From Prevotella aurantiaca JCM 15754 (GTDB lineage Bacteria; Bacteroidota; Bacteroidia; Bacteroidales; Bacteroidaceae), in NCBI RefSeq assembly GCF_000614025.1, contig NZ_BAKF01000009.1:31105-95104 (forward strand): a stretch of DNA of 64,000 nt, in the 5' to 3' direction. The notes below the pieces were generated by a model. That model ran no database searches. It worked only from the letters and a program-made list of their open reading frames with translations, and was not told the DNA's origin. Positions 55,801-64,000 of the stretch are shown here, piece by piece; the stretch's first letter is position 1, and each line of letters opens with the position of its first letter. The position numbers and the translations under genes are program-made.

Positions 55801-58800
55801 CCACCAAAGCCATCAGTACTATGACTAGCATTAACATCTACCGTACCAAAATCTGATAATTGAATGTTAAGCTGACCACGTGCAGCCCAACCACCTTCAT
55901 TATTGAATTCGAGTAAGCGCATTTCATTCACCCATATTTCACCACTCTTTTCGCTACTTGAAAGGTTACGTACACCAATTATCATTGTCTTAATCTCGCC
56001 CAATGTTGGATTACCCATCACACTGACACGATTCGCTGGACGCTTATCATCGTATATTGAAAACTCACGATTATAACTTGCTGTTCCATTACCACGCCCT
56101 GCATTACGCTTTTTCTTAACATCGGTAAATACAGAAATAGGCACATCAAGCATATTGTCTATTGGCCAAACTTCTTCACAGTCTTTTCGAGAATACTTAT
56201 CGTATTGCTTTTCAGGAGTAAGCTTCAATGGTATTTCGTATTCGTAATAGTTGTTCTTATAGTCAGAACCCAAACGAACAAACACGGCCAACTGATTATC
56301 GGCAAGATTAGAAACATTTGGCTTAAGTGCATTTGCATGCACAAACATTTGCAAACGTTTGTATTGACGAATATCAAGTGTAGTATTTTTATAAACAGCT
56401 TTCGATTCCTTGTAACCTAAATTATGTACCGTCATAGCTAAAGCCTGCTCGTTACTCTGTACAAGTTGTGGTTGCGAAGGATCTTGTTCTCGCGAAATTC
56501 CAGGTGGCAGCACGTAGTTTACAGGTGTCTTATCATTATTTTCCTCTATGCTAACCGCACCAACTGACATTGTTCCTGAAGTAGAAGCAGAGTTAGTAAG
56601 ATTTTGCTGATACTGACGCCACGTTCCGCGTACAAGGTCAAATGTAGCAAAGCGCATTACAATAGGCTTTTCAAAATTAGTAAGGAACATACGCATAAAA
56701 CGAATACTCGTAAAGTCGTTAATTCCACCTACGCGTTTTTGATATTCTCGCACAGGAATCCGGAATTGATACCACGTAACAGGTGCGCTTCCGCCTTTGC
56801 GCAGCGGTGCAACAGTTTCTCTCTTATCAACGATATAGTTTTGTCCTACCACCAAGTCTTCTGGTCGAATGCTTATCTTATACTGATAGTACTTCTCGTA
56901 TTCGTTGAGCGTATAGTCTTGATTTATATCTTCAACATCGGGTCCTGCCTTGTATGATGTGTCGTAACGTTCGTTTCTGTTATCATTATCTGGCGAGTTT
57001 CCTTGCGGATTATTTATATATTTATAACGTTGGAGAATAGGTGCTTGTATTCTATCCCAATCTGAACCACGGAAATAGCGATAATTATCGTTAGCAGGGT
57101 CTGCCCATATAGAATCGAACACAGCTTGGTTTGTATTACTTCGAGCGTATGTCAAGAAATCTTGATAAGAAGCAAAATTACGTTCTTCTTCGTCATTAAG
57201 TCCATTAAGACCAACATCCTGTAAAGCGCGGCTGCCTTTTGTTGTAGCAAAAGCGTATGTTACTGTAGTTTGTGTAGGTATTCTGCCCCACTGAGTAGTT
57301 GTCCATGCTTGACTCCCATCTACTGGCATACCACTTTCATAGAATTTCTTACCATCGCGCAAGATATCTTCCGAAACTTCTCCAAGATTTATGTAAAAGT
57401 CTCCACCATAGAGATTAGCATCTGATTGCTTATTAGAATAAATGAATGGGTCGAGCAACCAAAACTCAATATACTCAATATTGGCCATCTCGAAATCATT
57501 TGTATCAAGCTTACGCATCATACCACCCCATTTCTTACGCGGATTTGGTAAATGTCCGTTAATATCAAGTGTCGGACTGAAGTTATAAGGACCACGTTCA
57601 GTTGGATAATAAGCAAGATTAAGAACCGACAAAGTAGATGATGATCCATTATAGCTGCTTTGCTCACGATTAGGGAACAACTCGCGTGTATAAACTTCAC
57701 GAACATAGAAATTCGACAATTGTTCAAGGTCGCTCTTTATATGGGCTGGTGTTAGCGAACTGCTGATACGTGTAAACAATGGGTCAATATTGTACCATGC
57801 TAATAAACTACGATTAAAACCACTTCGCAAAGTTGTCTTATCCGTAGATTCAGGGAAGTCAGAAGGTACACTTGAGATAACCCAATTGGTAGGTTGACTT
57901 ACATCGATTGTATTTTTTGTATCTTCAAAATCATCTAAGTACGATGCCCTATCTTGTGTTCCATTACTCTGACCAGCTATTAACTGTGCAAATTCAGCTG
58001 AGAAAGAAATTTGAGAAGGTTGTGTAAGATGCAAGAAAGGAATCTTGTCAAGCATATTTGTGAGCCATTGACTTTCCTTTTTCCAGCTCATATTGAGTCC
58101 CCATATTGTATTATTGAGAGGCTCCGTACCCATATTAACTTTTGTGGTAAGTGCTTGTTCCGACAAGTGCATAAAGGTACCACCAATCATAAAGTTTTTC
58201 GAGAAATCGTATTCCCAATTCAAACCCACCATTGTTTTACGCTGTTGCCCATAATCACTTTGACTTTCCAGCGATACATTTATTGATGTTCCTGCATCTA
58301 TAATGCTTTGATTCAATATCGTAACTTCACCTGCATTGTAATCAACGCTATAATCAGAACCTTCTGTCAGTCTTACGCCACCAGCCGTAACTACTACCGA
58401 ACCTTGTGGAACATTATATGCTCCCAAAGAAATAACGTTGGCACTTGTTCCTCTATATTGTCCTACCAGCAAATATTTGTCTTTTTCAGCAATTTGTTTC
58501 GCTACTGTCTTTGTTGAGTCATACAATTCCGTAAAGGCATATTTACTAGCCGTTGCAGCTGAAACTCCTTTTGAAACCAAATAGTTATACATATATTCGC
58601 CAAAAGGTTCTGCTACAGGGAAGAATACACGACCATTAGAAATGGTATAGCCTTCTACATAGTCGAAATATCCATTTGCATGTGGATTATTGTTATTGTC
58701 TAAACGGTCGGCTCCTAATATTCTTATGATAGGTTGATTTTTAACTTGCGGTTCAGGAATATAAGAAAGATAAACACCTGCTGCATCGCTTTGGTATTTA

Positions 58801-60461
58801 ACATCTAAACGGAACTTATCGCGCTCAACTGATGAAGCAAGATAATATACGTTCTTCATCATTAAGCCCCAGTTAGCCTGCTTTGGGTTATTACTGGTAT
58901 TCTTCAACGATCTTACAAACAGAGCTTCGGATACATCGGTACGGTCGCTTGAAAATTCTCCTACTTGATAAGTTATACCACCAGAAGTATATTCATAAGC
59001 TATTGCCAACACTTGGTCGGTTTGTAATCCTGTACGCAAAGAAACATATCCCAATGCTTGATTAACAGTATATTCAGAACTATTAAGCAAACGCGCATTC
59101 GATAATTTTTCGTAATCTACACCACCAATAAGTCCTAAGCCATCGAGAACTGTAGATACCTGATCTATATTTCTTGCCTGTGGATGTCCTTGCGCAATTG
59201 TGCTATACTCTGTATTTGCATTATTTGATGGAACATTGCCTGTTCCAGCTCCCCATAAATCTGTTCGGCTAACTTTGCTATTTTCTCCCAAATCGCTCAA
59301 TGCAACAATGTTGCGGGTATTGGTAGTTACACCCGTTTTATTGGTAACCCATATTTCTACACGATTTATAGTGATTCCTGTAGTTAGGTTGGGCAAAGTT
59401 TTCATAGCATCATCGTAGCGCGAACGGAATGAATGAGACAAGAAAAAGTGTCGATTTTCTTCATAATCTGCTGCATCAAATTCGAATGGAGTAAGTTGTT
59501 TTCCACCACTTGAACTTACACTTTTGTTAGAAGATTTTTTCTGCGACAAAACAGTTTGCAGTTTTAACTTACCAAACTGCATATCGGTTCTGATACCAAA
59601 AAGCGATGACGAGCCCTGCACTAATGAATTATTTGATGGGAACGAAACGTTACCACCTTCTACGAGTTTTATAATTTCGTCTTCTTTACCCTCATAACGC
59701 AACTTAAAGTTCTGTGCATCGAAATCGAATGTAGCATCAGTATTGTAGTTAAGGTTCATATTTACCTTATCACCCACCTTACCATTTACATTCAAGTTTA
59801 TTTTTTCATCGAAATTCATCGTTGTCATCTTACGATTTCTGATGGGCAACGATGGATTATCTATACCTTTAAGTGTTGCTCCAAAGCGCAATTCGGCTGT
59901 ACCTTGTGTTCTAACACGTACACCGCCAGGACCAAATATTTTTTCTGCAGGTCCGAGTGCAAAGTGCATATCAGTAAAGTCAAACTTTTCTTTTCCTTTT
60001 TTTTCTAAAATTTCCTTATTCTTTTGACGATAGTATTCGGCAAAGCTTCGTTTCTCACTCCACGCTTTATATTCTTCTGGAGTCATCATAATAGGTGTGG
60101 TAATGTAAGTATCGCCAATTTTATTACCTATTATGTACATATTTAGTGTATCGTTGTATTCTACACTCTGTTTCAAGTTTTCAGGACGTGCAAGGTCGTA
60201 AGGATTTTGTTGTAAATCACTATAAGTAACAGGTGTAGTACGTTGCACTTTCCAACGTGGATGCAACAACGAGTCGGGAATATCTTCATTTTCCAATTCA
60301 ACATCCAATACTTTTACTTTCTTCGTAGTGTCAGCTGGCGCTATCATTGCTTGGAATGTGTTCATAAAAGGCAACACATTAGCAAGCGAACGCCCCCATG
60401 CTAACAGACTAATACCTGCAAGCAACAGAAGAAGGGGTATTATGTATTTTCTTTGTTTCAT
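52851..60461 (-). CDS. sprA: Type IX secretion translocon SprA (Sov)
   Basis: Giant outer-membrane barrel through which T9SS cargo passes, 2536 aa. The N-terminus has a signal segment (RKYIIPLLLLLAGISLLAWG). The SprA/Sov core follows: EKIFGPGGVRVRTQGTAELR and GATLKGIDNPSLPIRNRK, then alternating strands (INLNVNGKVGDKVNMNLNYN). A second SprA-type half begins near residue 1000 (WLLDPFIY; YINLGEVSEDILRDG). The C-terminus ends in barrel strands (HDFGVSLKLSLTR). It lies directly downstream of ruvA, the usual Bacteroidetes order, and should export the cargo encoded at 33449. Confidence 0.97.
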   Translation of the reverse strand: MKQRKYIIPLLLLLAGISLLAWGRSLANVLPFMNTFQAMIAPADTTKKVKVLDVELENEDIPDSLLHPRWKVQRTTPVTYSDLQQNPYDLARPENLKQSVEYNDTLNMYIIGNKIGDTYITTPIMMTPEEYKAWSEKRSFAEYYRQKNKEILEKKGKEKFDFTDMHFALGPAEKIFGPGGVRVRTQGTAELRFGATLKGIDNPSLPIRNRKMTTMNFDEKINLNVNGKVGDKVNMNLNYNTDATFDFDAQNFKLRYEGKEDEIIKLVEGGNVSFPSNNSLVQGSSSLFGIRTDMQFGKLKLQTVLSQKKSSNKSVSSSGGKQLTPFEFDAADYEENRHFFLSHSFRSRYDDAMKTLPNLTTGITINRVEIWVTNKTGVTTNTRNIVALSDLGENSKVSRTDLWGAGTGNVPSNNANTEYSTIAQGHPQARNIDQVSTVLDGLGLIGGVDYEKLSNARLLNSSEYTVNQALGYVSLRTGLQTDQVLAIAYEYTSGGITYQVGEFSSDRTDVSEALFVRSLKNTSNNPKQANWGLMMKNVYYLASSVERDKFRLDVKYQSDAAGVYLSYIPEPQVKNQPIIRILGADRLDNNNNPHANGYFDYVEGYTISNGRVFFPVAEPFGEYMYNYLVSKGVSAATASKYAFTELYDSTKTVAKQIAEKDKYLLVGQYRGTSANVISLGAYNVPQGSVVVTAGGVRLTEGSDYSVDYNAGEVTILNQSIIDAGTSINVSLESQSDYGQQRKTMVGLNWEYDFSKNFMIGGTFMHLSEQALTTKVNMGTEPLNNTIWGLNMSWKKESQWLTNMLDKIPFLHLTQPSQISFSAEFAQLIAGQSNGTQDRASYLDDFEDTKNTIDVSQPTNWVISSVPSDFPESTDKTTLRSGFNRSLLAWYNIDPLFTRISSSLTPAHIKSDLEQLSNFYVREVYTRELFPNREQSSYNGSSSTLSVLNLAYYPTERGPYNFSPTLDINGHLPNPRKKWGGMMRKLDTNDFEMANIEYIEFWLLDPFIYSNKQSDANLYGGDFYINLGEVSEDILRDGKKFYESGMPVDGSQAWTTTQWGRIPTQTTVTYAFATTKGSRALQDVGLNGLNDEEERNFASYQDFLTYARSNTNQAVFDSIWADPANDNYRYFRGSDWDRIQAPILQRYKYINNPQGNSPDNDNRNERYDTSYKAGPDVEDINQDYTLNEYEKYYQYKISIRPEDLVVGQNYIVDKRETVAPLRKGGSAPVTWYQFRIPVREYQKRVGGINDFTSIRFMRMFLTNFEKPIVMRFATFDLVRGTWRQYQQNLTNSASTSGTMSVGAVSIEENNDKTPVNYVLPPGISREQDPSQPQLVQSNEQALAMTVHNLGYKESKAVYKNTTLDIRQYKRLQMFVHANALKPNVSNLADNQLAVFVRLGSDYKNNYYEYEIPLKLTPEKQYDKYSRKDCEEVWPIDNMLDVPISVFTDVKKKRNAGRGNGTASYNREFSIYDDKRPANRVSVMGNPTLGEIKTMIIGVRNLSSSEKSGEIWVNEMRLLEFNNEGGWAARGQLNIQLSDFGTVDVNASHSTDGFGGLEEGVNARKKETNTDVTVTTSLELGKFFPDKAKVSAPLYYSVTKSERRPKYNPLDTDMQLDAALDGAANEHERDSIESIAITKRTTTNFSLSNVRVGIQNKRHPMPYDPANFSFSYSHSHSRTTGETTVYENEDNWRGAMNYNWTPVYKSVLPFKRLIKGKSKWFDILKRFELNWLPQNIAFNTEITRNYYELQQRDMESTTMNMLPLTFSEQFLWNRDFAVRWDLTRNLHMNFQSATHAEIEEPYTPINKDLYADRYEAWKDSVWTSLKNFGTPLDYQQSFTLSYQLPLNMLPIFDWINSDATYNSTYTWVRGTRLENGASLGNMITNNRALNINTTFNLERLYNHIPFLKKTNERFNKSRPSISRSGTLDSRGRVDAGNLADQLSKELGKDSKKKIDGDKDKKKALPKNSKSFEQEVTLPADTTIVVSHSKKTKRIIVSLKDADGHSVKLKWKKMDDNRVKLYNKTDSIMRLKLTVTPKEPLDDKGWYKTAQCVARALMMVRSASISYRDQYSMSLPGFMPTIGDAFGQMRRSGILTPGLDFAFGVIDEDYIGRARDNGWLLVSDSIATPATTNKTEDLQLRATLEPIRDFKIDLNASRTETVSKSIQYMYVGIPTTQSGTLTMTTISIGSAFEGLGNANNGYHSATFEKFAKSLDGYRNQVEARYIGAEYPASMGGGRFNPAIGTVDKYSADVMIPAFLNTYTSIGNNGLEIFPKLKSLLPNWTIRYSGLSRLSIFENIFKSVNINHSYKSIFAIGSYQSFSTWQEYMNGLGFVKDATSGAPMPSSMYNISQVSINEAFAPLLGIDVTLENNLTARLEYRQTRVLSLSMTSVQVNEAISKDWVIGFGYRINNVNLFGGRNSRLVKSTKKKGDQQDKQNSNSQSTNNRNNGGINRDLNLRLDLSYRKQASITRDIASITSAASSGNTAFKASFIGDYTLSRLITASIYYDIQVNAPLLSSSSFPTTTHDFGVSLKLSLTR

Positions 60462-60536
60462 TGATGAAAACTTTGCTCAATATTTTTTCTTTCGTAAATC
60501 CTTTTAACAACGAAAAAAGAGAGCAGAATGGTTTGT

Positions 60537-61154
60537 CTATTTTATTTGTTTCAATGCTAACTTTACAACTTGTTCTACTGGTAAATCGGGCTGTTCTGTT
60601 AAGATGGCTACCACAATCTTAGCTGATGGAACAGGTGAAAAGCCTAACATGGTGAGCGCTCCTACAGCTTCGTCTTTTACAGCGTTGTTTACATTCGCCG
60701 TAGTTGGCTGACTACTAACGCGTAATTCTTCGGCTATTCCACTTTGCAATATCTTGTCTTTCAAGTCAACTATAATGCGCTGTGCAGTTTTCAGTCCGAT
60801 ACCTTTTACCGACTTAAGCATCTTGTCATCACCATTGGCGATTACATTGCACAATTCTGCAGGTGTAAGCGACGACAATATCATGCGCGCAGTATTTGCA
60901 CCCACTCCAGAAACCGTAATAAGTAGTCGGTAGAGCGAACGTTCTTGTTTTGTTGCAAAGCCATAAAGTGTATAGTTGTCGTCGCGTCCACCTGTCATAA
61001 TGGCTTCGTACACAAATAGTTTTACACTTTTTTTGCCTTGTATAGCACTATAAGTATTCAGCGAAATATTCAGTCCATAGCCTACGCCATGTGCTTCTAC
61101 AACTGCCATTGCAGGCGAAAGGTCTGTTAGTTCACCCTTTATATATTCTATCAT
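60537..61154 (-). CDS. ruvA: Holliday junction branch migration protein RuvA
   Basis: DNA-binding subunit of the RuvAB branch-migration complex, 205 aa from the ATG at 61154 ([20 protein letters not shown]). A longer frame adds 21 unconserved residues and is rejected. Domain I (OB fold) is followed by two helix-hairpin-helix motifs ([40 protein letters not shown]) and the small C-terminal RuvB-binding domain ([13 protein letters not shown]). It lies upstream of sprA on the same strand, 75 bases apart. Confidence 0.96.
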   Translation of the reverse strand: MIEYIKGELTDLSPAMAVVEAHGVGYGLNISLNTYSAIQGKKSVKLFVYEAIMTGGRDDNYTLYGFATKQERSLYRLLITVSGVGANTARMILSSLTPAELCNVIANGDDKMLKSVKGIGLKTAQRIIVDLKDKILQSGIAEELRVSSQPTTANVNNAVKDEAVGALTMLGFSPVPSAKIVVAILTEQPDLPVEQVVKLALKQIK

Positions 61155-61419
61155 AAAAACTTTCCTTAGCCTTCCCTGCCTAAACAGGGTTTTGTATATA
61201 CATTTTATAAACGACATACCCTGTAATTTATTGCATTCGGGGCAGAAAAAGCTGTATTTTGCTTACCTATTTACTCTTTCAAACACTTATTTCATAGCAA
61301 CATTTTTATAAGTTTACTTATTATCGGATTAGATAAATTCATAAAGCATAACTTACAGAAAATCATGAAATATTTTTGAAATAATTATAAAAATTGGCGG
61401 TAAAATATGAATTTATTCC

Positions 61420-61427
61420 TATATTTG
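61420..61427 (+). promoter_or_regulatory. -7 promoter element for the small secreted protein
   Basis: TATATTTG, 32 bases before the ATG at 61460. A TTGG at 61394 lies 23 bases upstream, a little far for a -33 box. Confidence 0.55.
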
Positions 61428-61459
61428 CAGAACATATATGTAAAATAAAAATAGGTAAT

Positions 61460-61816
61460 ATGAAGAAATACTTTAAAATCAGTATATTATTGATGGGTTT
61501 TTTATTTACCCAATCAACATTTGTATCTGCACAATGCCCAATAAAAGAACAAATTATGGGTAGCGGAGAGGAAGAAGAAAGTGCATCGCAAGCAAATCAA
61601 ACAATTATAATTTACTACGATAGGGCTAAAGGTAGCAAAGCTTTAATGAACGCTATCGAGAAGAAAGATTGCACAATTGTTTATGAATATAAGAAAATAA
61701 ATGGAGTGGCTATCAAAATACCAAAAGGTTGGGACGTTGATAAAGCCGTAGCTTACTTCAAAAAAGTAAAAGGCGTTAAAGACGTGAGCAAAGATGGTGT
61801 AAATCATTTGCAATAA
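61460..61816 (+). CDS. Small secreted protein with a peptidase-inhibitor-I9-like domain (118 aa)
   Basis: Start at ATG 61460 (MKKYFKISILLMGFLFTQST); a TTG at 61394 is rejected because the promoter lies in between. A signal peptide ends near SAQ. The body reads beta-alpha-beta-beta-alpha-beta: QTIIIYYDRAKGSKALMNAI, then CTIVYEYKKINGVAIKIPKG, then DKAVAYFKKVKGVKDVSKDG. That order, ending in a 'gV..V..D' turn, resembles the subtilisin propeptide (I9) fold in a stand-alone form. It may inhibit or chaperone a protease, but the fold call is an inference and no protease is adjacent. Confidence 0.6.
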   Translation: MKKYFKISILLMGFLFTQSTFVSAQCPIKEQIMGSGEEEESASQANQTIIIYYDRAKGSKALMNAIEKKDCTIVYEYKKINGVAIKIPKGWDVDKAVAYFKKVKGVKDVSKDGVNHLQ

Positions 61817-61881
61817 AAAACTATTCGCCACACATAAATAATAGTGGCTTTATAGAAGAATTATTTTAAACTGAAAAAACA

Positions 61882-61952
61882 TAATTACAAAATAAAAATT
61901 TATAATTACAATTTCAAAATTTATAATTATAATTTTTTATTTTGTAATTATA
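61882..61952. repeat. AT-only palindromic repeat, copy 3
   Basis: ATAATTACAAAATAAAAATT... (61882-61909) and 61925-61952 form a 28-bp stem with one mismatch around a 15-nt loop. Shares the TAATTACAAAATAAAAATTT core with the copy at 5318-5379. It lies between convergent genes. Confidence 0.8.
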
Positions 61953-61972
61953 AATTTTGAGATCATTTATTT

Positions 61973-62410
61973 CTAATCACCTTTATTTTTAAAACGCCGT
62001 TTAAATTCGCCCTTTGGCATCTTATATTTCAAATATCCTATGACATTTTCAGAATAAACACTATCCATATATTTCCTATCGTAATCCTTGTCATAATCTC
62101 TGATGGACTCGTCTACACCAATATATCTTAAAATAGGTACAGGATTTTCTTTTGTTCCATATTTTGGGTTGTTCATTTCGTCCTTATTTACCATCAAAGT
62201 AACTTTCATTCCATAAGGCCAATACATTTCATTCATACCTATAAAACACATGATGCTGAAATATTTCTTGTATTCTACGGAATAAAATGGAATATAGTAT
62301 GCTTCCGGATTAGAAAAAAAATTGTTATCTATCTTTTTAATGAAAGTTTCGCTTGTTTTTATATCTTCGTCTTGATTCTTTAGATAATATTTGGATTTTT
62401 CTTCAGGCAT
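61973..62410 (-). CDS. Hypothetical protein (145 aa)
   Basis: I do not recognise the family. Soluble, with many aromatic and charged residues (AYYIPFYSVEYKKYFSIMCF; YWPYGMKVTLMVNKDEMNNP; RDYDKDYDRKYMDSVYSENV), ending in a basic tail (KGEFKRRFKNKGD). It has no signal peptide. The ATG follows the stop of a 56-aa membrane protein by 8 bases, so the two form an operon. The pairing of a one-segment membrane protein with a soluble partner suggests they work together. Confidence 0.6.
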   Translation of the reverse strand: MPEEKSKYYLKNQDEDIKTSETFIKKIDNNFFSNPEAYYIPFYSVEYKKYFSIMCFIGMNEMYWPYGMKVTLMVNKDEMNNPKYGTKENPVPILRYIGVDESIRDYDKDYDRKYMDSVYSENVIGYLKYKMPKGEFKRRFKNKGD

Positions 62411-62418
62411 AGTAACAA

Positions 62419-62589
62419 TTATATTATAAGATTTTTTATATAATCTTTATAATACAGAACTGCGTCATCGTTGTATTTATTTGAATAATAAAAAACATTG
62501 ACAAGGAATATCAGCAGAGGAAAACATACAACACATCCTATAATTTGGCCTAAAGTTACCATAGGAAAAAAATTGGAGCTTTTTTTCAT
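62419..62589 (-). CDS. Small single-membrane-segment protein (56 aa)
   Basis: Not recognised. It begins MKKSSNFFPMVTLGQIIGCV, has one long hydrophobic segment (residues 11-34, including VVCFPLLIFLVNVF) and a polar C-terminus (YYSNKYNDDAVLYYKDYIKN). Its stop lies 8 bases before the ATG of the 145-aa protein on the same strand. A complete promoter at 62719-62750 is correctly placed and oriented. It is below the usual 60-aa cut-off but the promoter and tight spacing support it. Confidence 0.6.
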   Translation of the reverse strand: MKKSSNFFPMVTLGQIIGCVVCFPLLIFLVNVFYYSNKYNDDAVLYYKDYIKNLII

Positions 62590-62718
62590 AATTAATTTGT
62601 TAGAATATTAGTTCTTTTCGTTTGCTTTTTATTCTCTTATCTATACTATAGCTATACTACAACATTTGTTTTTGATATGACCACAAAAAAATTCACACCA
62701 ATTGTCAAAAATAGGGTA

Positions 62719-62750
62719 CAAATATAAATAAAATAGAATATAACGGCAAA
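62719..62750 (-). promoter_or_regulatory. Promoter of the two-gene small-protein operon
   Basis: On the minus strand TTTG (62750-62747), 20-bp spacer, TATATTTG (62726-62719). Both boxes are exact. Confidence 0.75.
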
Positions 62751-63038
62751 TAAAATATAAGAAAAATAAAGGTATTGGTTGTATCCTTTCTATTATGGGC
62801 AAACAGCTTTCAATTCACAAATAACAATATTGAAAAGAGAATAAAAGCATACGTAAACAGCGGTCTGAAAAACACAAGGTTTGTCTTTGTTTTCTGACTT
62901 TTTCTATGAGTATCAAAGTATATAATTACAACCATATCAATGCTTCATTCTATCTATAAAAATGAAAACTCTATTCATTTTAGGGAAATTCCCCTCTCTT
63001 AGTAGGGATTTTATTTTCAGAAGTCTCTTTTTTCGAAC
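62751..63038. other. Non-coding gap between divergent transcripts
   Basis: AT-rich. No gene is seen besides the two promoters at its ends. Confidence 0.5.
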
Positions 63039-63046
63039 TAACTTTG
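63039..63046 (+). promoter_or_regulatory. -7 promoter element of the glycine-zipper lipoprotein
   Basis: TAACTTTG, 23 bases before the ATG at 63069. No clear -33 box. Confidence 0.6.
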
Positions 63047-63068
63047 TATCGCAAAACAAAACGAAGAT

Positions 63069-63874
63069 ATGAAGAAGATAATTGTATTAGGAATGACTAC
63101 AACTTTGCTACTTAGCAGTTGCAGTTCCTTTATGGGCGGAACCTATATTGGTGGCTCATTAGGCAGCGTCTTAGGAAGTGCTGTCGGAGGGATTGCTGGC
63201 GGTGCAAGAGGGTCAGACATTGGTACAATTATTGGAATGGTAGGCGGTGCAGCTGCGGGAGCAGCAATAGATGCTCAAGCAAATAAAAAAACAAAAGGTA
63301 TTCTTCATGAACGCTACGAGCAATTACAGGAAAATCGGGATATTGAACAACAAGATTATTTATCAGAAACAAGAGATGAAAGTGGATTTGATAGCACTAA
63401 TTCAGGAGATGACAGACTATATGGTTTTCAAATGGAACCTTCCGAATATCCTGCCGATACCAGTGTAAGACCTCTTCAGTTTAGCAACGAAGCAAACATA
63501 GAAAGACTTACACTAATAACAAAAGAAACACCACAGATTGAAGTTAGTAACTTAGTTTTCACGGATAACAACGGCAATAATATATTGTCGCGTGGCGAAG
63601 AAGGACAAATTGCTTTTGAAATACACAATAAGGGCACTCAAGCAATAGGCAATTTATATCCAACAATAACTGAAACCGCAAACTCAAATCACTTTAAAAT
63701 AAGCCCATCATACGTATTGACGTGATGATGCCTGGCGAAGTAGTGAGATATACAGCTACTATAAAGGCTGACAAACGAATAAAATCAGGAGAATACAACT
63801 TTTCCATCGCAATACTTAAAGACAATAAAAGTATATCTAAAGTGATGGAACTACGCCTGAGTACACAAAAATAA
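63069..63874 (+). CDS. Glycine-zipper lipoprotein, frameshifted
   Basis: The signal ends in a lipobox (MKKIIVLGMTTTLLLSSCSS, Cys near residue 18). A glycine-zipper segment follows (GSLGSVLGSAVGGIAGGA; IGTIIGMVGGAAAGAAIDA), then a linker and a CARDB-like beta domain (LSRGEEGQIAFEIHNKGTQA). The first frame stops at 63725. The same domain continues as IIRIDVMMPGEVVRYTATIK and ends ELRLSTQK at 63874 in another frame. One C missing from AGCCCC near 63702-63706 explains it. Repaired length is about 268 aa. Likely outer-membrane anchored. Confidence 0.75.
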
Positions 63875-63936
63875 ACTGACTCAATATCTAAATTTCTAAG
63901 ACTCAATTTCTATGTAAAAAAGGAAAAGAAACAAAG

Positions 63937-64000
63937 ATGTCTGAAAATGCAAAAATGAAGAAGATTCAAAAACTATTAATTAGTCCTCCCTTAAAAACCT
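63937..64000 (+). CDS. Start of an unidentified gene (truncated by the window edge)
   Basis: An ATG preceded by the purine-rich AGGAAAAGAAACAAAG opens MSENAKMKKIQKLLISPPLK and runs off the end. It is too short to identify. The frame is open for 21 codons. Confidence 0.4.
   Translation, partial: MSENAKMKKIQKLLISPPLKT

Overview
The window is a low-GC chromosomal segment of a Bacteroidales bacterium, most likely a Prevotella-type organism. The evidence is promoters with the Bacteroidetes-type -7 box TAnnTTTG, genes for type IX secretion (porT, sprA/sov) and a T9SS-type cargo protein, meso-diaminopimelate dehydrogenase, the ruvA-sprA pairing, and ribosomal proteins that read as Bacteroidales orthologs. 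No species assignment is possible from the sequence alone.

Layout. 1-2.8 kb: 3' two-thirds of rpoC and its terminator. 2.8-6.9 kb: an accessory insert with a small membrane protein, a frameshifted fragment, a DUF3467-type protein, an acidic protein and a minus-strand membrane protein. 6.9-24.8 kb: the str/S10/spc/alpha ribosomal superoperon: rpsL, rpsG, fusA, rpsJ, rplCDWB, rpsS, rplV, rpsC, rplP, rpmC, rpsQ, rplNXE, rpsN, rpsH, rplFR, rpsE, rpmD, rplO, secY, infA, rpmJ, rpsM, rpsK, rpsD, rpoA, rplQ. 24.8-33.3 kb: a genomic island with insertion-sequence relics, an EVE-like-domain McrB plus McrC (type IV restriction), paired palindromes, and a run of polymorphic-toxin-type immunity genes between which lie short remnants that look like toxin C-termini. 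33.4-36.9 kb: a large secreted adhesin-like protein with a T9SS C-terminal signal, then a 22-bp tandem array. 37-52.6 kb: housekeeping (asnS, rluB-type pseudouridine synthase, purB, two tRNA-Val, dnaG, cls, ferredoxin, rplS, ddh) plus a small outer-membrane protein, porT and a two-gene 5'-nucleotidase. 52.8-61.2 kb: the giant T9SS translocon gene sprA and ruvA. 61.4-64 kb: small secreted or membrane proteins and a glycine-zipper lipoprotein.

How the genes work together. The superoperon supplies ribosomes, RNA polymerase alpha, the translocon and translation factors; strong hairpins sit in its three longest internal gaps. PorT and SprA belong to the machinery that would export the 33.4-kb cargo across the outer membrane. 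The island combines defence against modified foreign DNA (McrBC) with defence against neighbours' toxins (immunity genes).

A caution: four genes (fusA, a toxin-immunity gene, the 5'-nucleotidase C-terminal gene and the glycine-zipper lipoprotein), and perhaps the fragment near 3.5 kb, are broken by deletions of 1-2 bases, and the four clear cases all lie in short homopolymers. fusA is normally essential, so sequencing error is the simplest explanation for at least that one.
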